NCBI GenBank assembly: GCA_033725935.1
Contig: MU867112.1
Location: forward strand, 1 to 64,000
Direction of reading: 5' to 3'
Length of the DNA stretch: 64,000 nucleotides
Origin: Cladorrhinum sp. PSN259
Taxonomy: Eukaryota; Ascomycota; Sordariomycetes; Sordariales; Podosporaceae
Both the position numbers and the translations under genes were made by a program. Positions within the stretch are counted from its first letter, which is position 1; every line of letters begins with the position of its first letter. This document shows, piece after piece, positions 58,009-64,000 of the stretch. Under the pieces are notes generated by a model. It was not told the origin of the DNA and searched no databases. It was given only the letters and a program-made list of their open reading frames with translations.

Positions 58009-60633
58009 ATGTGGTACGTCAACGAGAATGTTATTCTCTCTTTTGTCTTCGTCTGTTCTTTTTGTCTTATTGGTTTACCTCGTATGAGGGGGGAACCTTT
58101 CTGATTTCTTACTGGAGGGGCCAGAGTCGGCGCTGTTCAAATAGAGACTCTATCCGCATTCACTTACACCCGTTTCTCTACAAGAACCCCTTCTGCACTT
58201 CCCACACTCCCTGTCAACACCCCTTCACCCTCTCATATTCATATTCATATTCCAATCCCCACAAAATCCCGAGATATCTTGCAAGCAAATTGTTAGTATT
58301 ATTTTCAGTCACGCCTTGTATTACACGTACGCATCTCATACCTCACCTCGCGCCTTTGCCGTCGCCGCGCATGCTCTTCATGGTGATAAGCCGGAGCCGT
58401 TGCGGTCGACGGAACACCTTTGCCCTTGGCCTTCTCATTGTTTTCGATTTCACCCTTCAATTTCAGTGCGAGCTTCGGCGCCGGGCGTGTTACATTGACT
58501 CGGTAGCTCGTGAGCTTGCTTCCCGCGGCCATTGCCGCATGCGCCGTGGATTGTCTCCCGATTCCGTTCACTGCTAGGTGGCCTTGTGCGACCTCTAGCT
58601 GGCAGAGTACCTGTTGGCAGTACAACCCGCTCCGTGGTACCGGCGTACAGGGTGTTTTTGCAGGGGGAAAGGACAAGTACGGACCATACCTAGCGTTGTG
58701 GAATGGTGCACTGTTAGAAACTACCTGGGCAGATCCCCTCCATCACACACCCCCCTCCTTCAGAGTACTCTGCATATTCTGCATGCTAGGGCGTGGCCGC
58801 GTGTGCTGACCGACCCTGTCTTTTACAGTTTTAACCAAGGATCTACCGTTACCAGCAGCCTGTCTTCGATACCAGAAGCAACCCAGCCTTCTTCATATTT
58901 AAGCCTGATCCCACCGATTCCTCCGCCACCTGTGACCCCCTACTCTCCTGAAGGTCACTTTTATTCTCCAGCTCCCCCCCTCTTTCCTGGCCTCGAAGTC
59001 AGGCCTCGACTGGGCTCCAAGTACGTAGCACACTACTTCTTTGAGTTATACCACTTCACCTTTATTTGATATTTCTCGTTATGAGTCTCGCCATCCTATG
59101 GCGCACTCGGTCCTTCCCAGCGCTTACAGCTGTAGCAGTAACACCTCTGGCCCCTCGGGCATGGCACATGCCCCTCGGTCCACATTGCCGCATCCAGGAT
59201 CACACTTGGGAACGCGAGACATCTACTCGTCGGCAACACCATCCTTCCCGAGGAGACAAACTGACCACCATTACATACCTCGGTCTCCCTCATTCCCAAC
59301 ACGACGGCCTCACCTCTCACCAACCAGCAGCCCAGCCTTTGCCGGTCTCAAGATGGACGCAAGCTACGGGTCAAAAAGCCAGCAAAACATACCCCCGCTG
59401 GGGCCTCTGATATCTCATGGCCACTTATCATACGTTGACGCGTCCTCCACCCCGATCAAGGTGGACATCAACGGGGTCATCGACAAGGGCTTCTTCATGG
59501 CCGACAACGAGTGGACTTGTTATCGACGCAACTACTTCTCCTGCGTCTGCTCATATTCGCTCACCCCACTGCTTCCCAGTGTGGGTATGCAGTTTGTTCC
59601 CACGGGATCTCAGCAGCCACACAGCGTGTACGGATTTGCCATGTGTATTTCGGCAGTGGTAGCCGAGAATGAGAATCACGCCATTGAGTTGGTCCAGCAT
59701 ACGCCCAAGAGAGACAAAGGACCAATCGCCAAACCTGAAAAGGTGCGACTTGCTCCGAAGCCTCCGCAGACTACACATCACCCAATGTCGCTGTATGGCG
59801 ACGGCGGCATGGGCTCCGCAAGGGGCTATGATCAAGGCTTTGCCGGGCAGAATTCGCAGAACTCGGCACCTACTGAGCACACATTCGAACGCATTCAGTT
59901 CAAGCAGGCAACCGCCAACAACGGAAAGCGAAGGGCTGCGCAGCAATACTACCATCTTATTGTCGAACTGTGGGCCGATGTTGGGAACACCGGAAGCAAC
60001 GATCCCTACATAAAGATTGCGCAGAAGAAATCCGCCAAGATGATTGTGCGCGGACGCTCTCCGGGGCATTACCAGTCGGAGAGGAGAGGTAGTACCAGCA
60101 GCGGCCCCGGAGGTTCTACCGGGAGCGGCATCGGCGGAAGCGCGTTTCCAACAGGTTTTGGCTCCGGCGAATACTCGACCGGGCCATCCATCATGCAAAC
60201 GGGCTATTCATCGGCCTACGACACCCGGGGAAGTGGATATGGTGGCACCCGGCATCACCACGAGCTGGGATTGGAGCCCATGATCTCTCCCGAGCAGGTG
60301 AAGGCAATCACCGAACCGAAGGGCTATCAGTACTATCCAGCGACCATTTACGAGGGTGATCAGGACCACCGACCTCACCAGGTGGAGCTCTTTGCTCACC
60401 ACCCACGTCACGATACCTCGGATAGCGGAACCAGCAGTTCAATGAGCTCCGGATACGACCACGGCAAGGTCAAGCCGGAATTGGAAAACGGCCTACCGAG
60501 CCTCTTTTATCCAGGGACCTACTTCAACGATCCCAACACCCGCCTCGATCGGTTCACGTCGAAGTCGAGCTCTGCCGGGCACTACCCCACACTAATTCCG
60601 CCACCTTCCACGTCTAGCATGAGCATGACATGA
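58009..60633 (+). CDS. NDT80/PhoG-domain transcription factor (VIB-1/XprG-like)
   Basis: A nuclear DNA-binding regulator with an Ig-fold NDT80 domain. The main exon ends at TGA 60631-60633. Domain segments: IKVDINGVIDKGFFMADNEW, TCYRRNYFSCVCSYSLTP, GFAMCISAVVAENENHAIEL, VQHTPKRDKGPIAKPEKVRL, then FERIQFKQATANNGKRRAAQ, QYYHLIVELWADVG and KKSAKMIVRGRSPGHYQ. The rest is Ser/Gly-rich. The wording fits VIB-1/XprG, which control programmed cell death and secreted proteases and hydrolases, rather than yeast Ndt80. The 5' end is inferred: a coding-like exon 58829-59020 (FNQGSTVTSSLSSIPEATQP then Pro-rich) follows a TTTTACAG acceptor and ends at GTACGT; it joins in phase to 59139 (or, also in phase, 59130 or 59121). 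A 5-nt first coding exon ATGTG at 58009-58013 before GTACGT would give 563 residues in all. Without these exons the first in-frame ATG is 59098. Domain sure, start unsure. Confidence 0.88.
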
Positions 60634-62840
60634 TGCTTGTTACAGGCGGCAGCTTCCAGCATGAAGGTGACCTCACGCCGCCCCTAATTTTGTATCCGCA
60701 TCGCGTTTTCGTCGACTATTTTAGTAGCGACCAGCCACGGGCGATTCTTTTATGCTTTTGTCACTATTGCGAAGATTTTATCAAAGGTCACACCGAAAAA
60801 AAAAATACATGTAGGAAAAGCACTCGATGGGTTTTGGCAAAGATGGGAAAGGTTTTCACAAGTTTTTTTGAAACTCGGATTTCTTGGGACTCTTGCAAAT
60901 GTCCTCTGGGCTGTAAGGGGCACAAAAAAGCTGGCACACTCTAGAAGCTTGCTTGGGAACGACTTTACCTGGTGGGAGGGGGACGGCGTATGGATCTTTG
61001 ATGGAAAGACTTTCTCTCGTCACAACTACTGAGACAACACACATTTTTTCTCGGCATGGGGGGTTATTGTTTGTTATTTTTTTTATTGCCTTACTCTTTG
61101 TACTTTGTGCATTAATTTGGAGAATGGAAGGAGGAGGAAAAGGGCATGATCGACTGCTGATACGCCACTGTTCGGGGCGGGTAAAAGCACGGATTGGGAT
61201 TTCTACTTTTTTTTCCTTTTGGGGGAAAACGATTCGGGTTTTAGGGATTTACACTTAAAGAGGGATATCATTGGGAGGCTGGGATACTGCTGCGTTTGCT
61301 TTTTTTCCCGGGTTTGTTTTCTTCTCTGTCTTTTATTTTTGCCCTTCATTGCTCCTTCGCAAAACACTCGCTTACAGAGACACAAACAGACAATCATTAT
61401 CATGTCTCTTTTCATCTTTTCTCTCGTTTTACTCGGAATTTTTACAAAAGGGCAAGGTATCAAGGAAAGGGGGGAATTTACAAACACACAGACACAAGGA
61501 CACTAAGCATGATAGCATTTGCGAGAAGAAATACCCGTTGCATTTATCTCGTTTAAGCTTTATTTTTTGTTTCTTTGTTTATGCTTTTCTTTGAACCTTC
61601 TACTTATTTATTTAACAACCCCCTTGACCAAACGCAAATTTATCATCAACGTTGTCAACATCATTGATAGTCTTTGTCTCTCAATTTTAATTTATCTCAC
61701 ATCCAATATGTTTTTATCTTTTTTCGCCCTTTGGCATGAGTACCGCCGTTATGAGCATGTGATTGGCGGGAGGATTGTTAACTCGAAAGGAGAGGAGTTA
61801 GCTCCGTACGTTCCCTCTGCACGCGTGTGGGTGTCACAAGATCCGAGTTTTAGCGTGGTGGTGGTGAGCCACGGCTTGCCGGGGGGGGAGATGCGAGCAA
61901 AAAAGAAACAAGAAAAAAAAGCGTTATGCGTGGTTCTTTTTTTCTTTTTTTCCGCGGATTGCTGCCGGATGGCACCGTCCGGGGAAATGGGGGAACGAAA
62001 CCCGCAATAAGCCATGGAATCCCTCATAATCCATGTTTCCATCACTTACAGGCACATACAATGGTGGTTGTGGCTATGTATGTGCTTAGACTTACCTAGG
62101 CAGCATAGCAAAAAAAGCATCCTTTAGGGCAAACGGGCATAGCAATTAGGTAGGTATGGATGTACGAGAAGTATCACTGCGTACCATTTTACCTTGCCCT
62201 AATTACCTAACTACCTACCTTACCTACCTTGTCATTATGGGGGCGGCATGGAAAGGGAAGGGAAGGGAAGGGGGGTTGGTTGGTTGATTGATTGAGGTGG
62301 ATTTGAACTAATGCCGGGTCGTTTCGGCAACTTTTCTTGCTTATATTTTTTTAGTTTTCCCTTTAGGGTCGAAATTTCCATCTATACTACACTTATCATG
62401 ATTGTGTTGTATTTTGTCGTTTCATCAAATTCCTTGGTTACACAAAGACTTTTTCATATTTCGCTGGGTGGGTGGTTTCAGTAAAAAAGTTGACCCATCA
62501 TTCTTTTTTTCATCCGCAATACCAAATTCCACCCCGTTCGGGAGGATCGTCCGTTTCTTGCTTTCACTTATTTGATTTTTTTTTTTGGTTGCCTTTGTGC
62601 GACGTGAGGCGCGTCTGTTGTGCGCGTGGTAATTCTGCAGATAGGGATCATGGGGGAAGGAGGGGGGGGAGGGACCAGGGCTCTGGTAAGGTGGGTGAGA
62701 GGCGCAGCGTCAATGTTTTGGCGAGCGGCGGCAAACGGGACCTTTCCCATCCACCGGTTTTTGTTTTTTTATGTAACACAAGAAGAAGGGGAGGAAGAAG
62801 AAGCATGGTTTGAAGGGGGGAAATTCCGAGGTTACACAAG

Positions 62841-62871
<31 letters not shown>

Positions 62872-64000
62872 GGCTCTCTCGGTCGGTCTGGAACTGTTTT
62901 GGGTTTATTTGTCTGCTTGCTCTTGTTTCTCCAGGCATGTCAGATGTTTTTCGGGCGCAGTCAGCAAGCCATCTTTTGGTTGATGATGATGATGATGATG
63001 ATGTGGGGAAGGGGGATGATGGTGTGGTGACAGAAAAAGAAAAACAGAATCTCGTAAGGAAGGAGCGAAACCCACGCAGCAAACAAGCGCGCTTTTTTTT
63101 TTTTTTTTTCCACTTTCATGTCAGACCGGTCTGATTTAAGCAGGACATGTAAAGCGCGGGTTATGTCATTGCGAATCTCTCCTCTCTTTTTTTTACTGCT
63201 ACAAATGGCCCTCCTAGGACTAGCAACTTTGCGTTTCTTAGGAATCCGATCTCTCTCCTGCATCGTTTCAAAGTTGACAAGTTGTGTAATCTTCGGCGTT
63301 GGACTCGGGAGTTAATTGTTTTAGCTCCGCCAGGGAAGGTCCTCCCCGGCCAGAGAACTTGCTCATCAAGTCATCTGAACTCGGGCAACTGAGGTGGGTG
63401 GGTGCTCAGTGATAAGAACCTGGAAAGCACGGAAAGCTGGAAAGAACGACGTAATGGGGGGGTAAGCTGCAGCCAAAGCTTCCGTCTGATTTCAACCTTC
63501 CGGATGGTGCCAGTGGAAATTTGACGTTTTTCCCCAAATGCATCATCCTGCATCCGGTCTATACTATTTCACCAACCACAGTTACCACGCTGACACCACC
63601 CACACCATTACACAACCAACTTCCACGACATTCCGCTGGCGCCGGCATCTGGAGGTCGTACCTTGGTTGTGTCACCGCCTATCCGTTCCCGGTCCTCATC
63701 TGCCGAGAAGACCGAACAATCGGACCAATGATGACTTGCATCGTCGTTCACGCTGTTCTCTACCCTACAAGCATGCTCTTCTCCACGACGTGTTACCGCC
63801 GAGCAAAGCACCGCGAGGACACACTCGTCGGATGCACCGCCTCAGTCATGATCGCATCGAGTTCCCCCACACCGAACCGCGGAAGTTTGACCAGTCATGC
63901 TGCGCACTCCCAGGCACCAGTGGGCAGACCAAAACCGGGGACTTGGCAGGGCTAATCACCAACGCCAGATAGGCGAGGGGTGCGGCACATTGATGGCCAT
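60634..64000. other. 3' flank of the NDT80 gene and unassigned sequence
   Basis: The left part is T-rich and probably contains the NDT80 3' UTR. TACCTA-type short repeats occur near 62146-62235, a GGGAA run near 62252-62272, a GT run at 62846-62871 and a GAT run near 62981-63003. From about 63520 to the window edge base composition turns coding-like, with two overlapping plus-strand frames of 144 codons each (63521-63955 and 63538-63972); this could be an exon of a gene continuing to the right, but I cannot choose a frame or recognise a product. Confidence 0.5.
62846..62871. repeat. (TG)n microsatellite
   Basis: About thirteen TG units in the 3' flank of the NDT80 gene. Confidence 0.93.

Noticed and set aside
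1..64000. Search by eye for CRISPR arrays, dispersed 5S rRNA genes, U6 snRNA and telomere repeats
   Set aside because: No matching arrays or recognisable signature sequences were seen; CRISPR arrays are not expected in a fungal nuclear genome.

Overview
The window is nuclear DNA of a filamentous ascomycete, most probably a sordariomycete and plausibly a member of the Sordariales. The evidence is a full-length CRE-1/CreA repressor, a VIB-1/XprG-type NDT80 factor, short spliceosomal introns of about 50-120 nt with GTANGT-like donors, intron-containing tRNA-His and tRNA-Phe genes, and a transporter pseudogene whose two stop codons sit in the CpA context of repeat-induced point mutation (RIP). 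All calls come from reading the sequence; no searches were run.

Layout, left to right. (1) 1-2858, minus: a Zn2Cys6 transcription factor that runs off the left edge inside a CAA/polyglutamine tract. (2) 6773-8483, plus: a three-exon spartin/senescence-domain protein. (3) 9838-12225, plus: gamma-tubulin complex component 4. (4) 12673-14263, plus: a broken MFS efflux transporter. (5) 15031-17157, plus: a secreted GMC-family flavin oxidoreductase in three exons. (6) 17158-27590: mostly non-coding, with a 16-bp minisatellite, a poor-quality homopolymer stretch with a 10-N gap, tRNA-His and a hairpin. (7) 27591-28844, minus: cre-1. (8) 34605-34695: tRNA-Phe. (9) 35685-37269, plus: a five-exon RecA-fold Rad51 paralogue resembling Rad55/Rhp55. 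(10) 37270-44042: non-coding, rich in microsatellites, with decayed tandem repeats and a possible gene relic near 42.5-43.7 kb. (11) 44043-45570, minus: a two-exon leucine-rich protein of unknown function. (12) 45571-58008: 12.4 kb with no gene I can support. (13) 58009-60633, plus: the NDT80/PhoG-domain factor, whose 5' exons are modelled from splice signals. (14) 60634-64000: its 3' flank and unassigned sequence.

The genes do not form an operon or an obvious metabolic cluster. Three encode transcription regulators (C6 zinc, CRE-1, NDT80), and two of these, CRE-1 and a VIB-1-like factor, act on the same process in Neurospora: carbon catabolite repression and secreted hydrolase expression. 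The others are housekeeping (microtubule nucleation, recombination repair, lipid/membrane stress) or secreted metabolism (GMC). Long gene-free stretches flank the regulators, which is usual for developmental and nutritional regulators in these fungi. I found no clear evidence of an undescribed system; the most informative oddities are the recently broken MFS gene, the transition-biased decayed repeats near 42-44 kb, and the long gene-free interval before the NDT80 gene.
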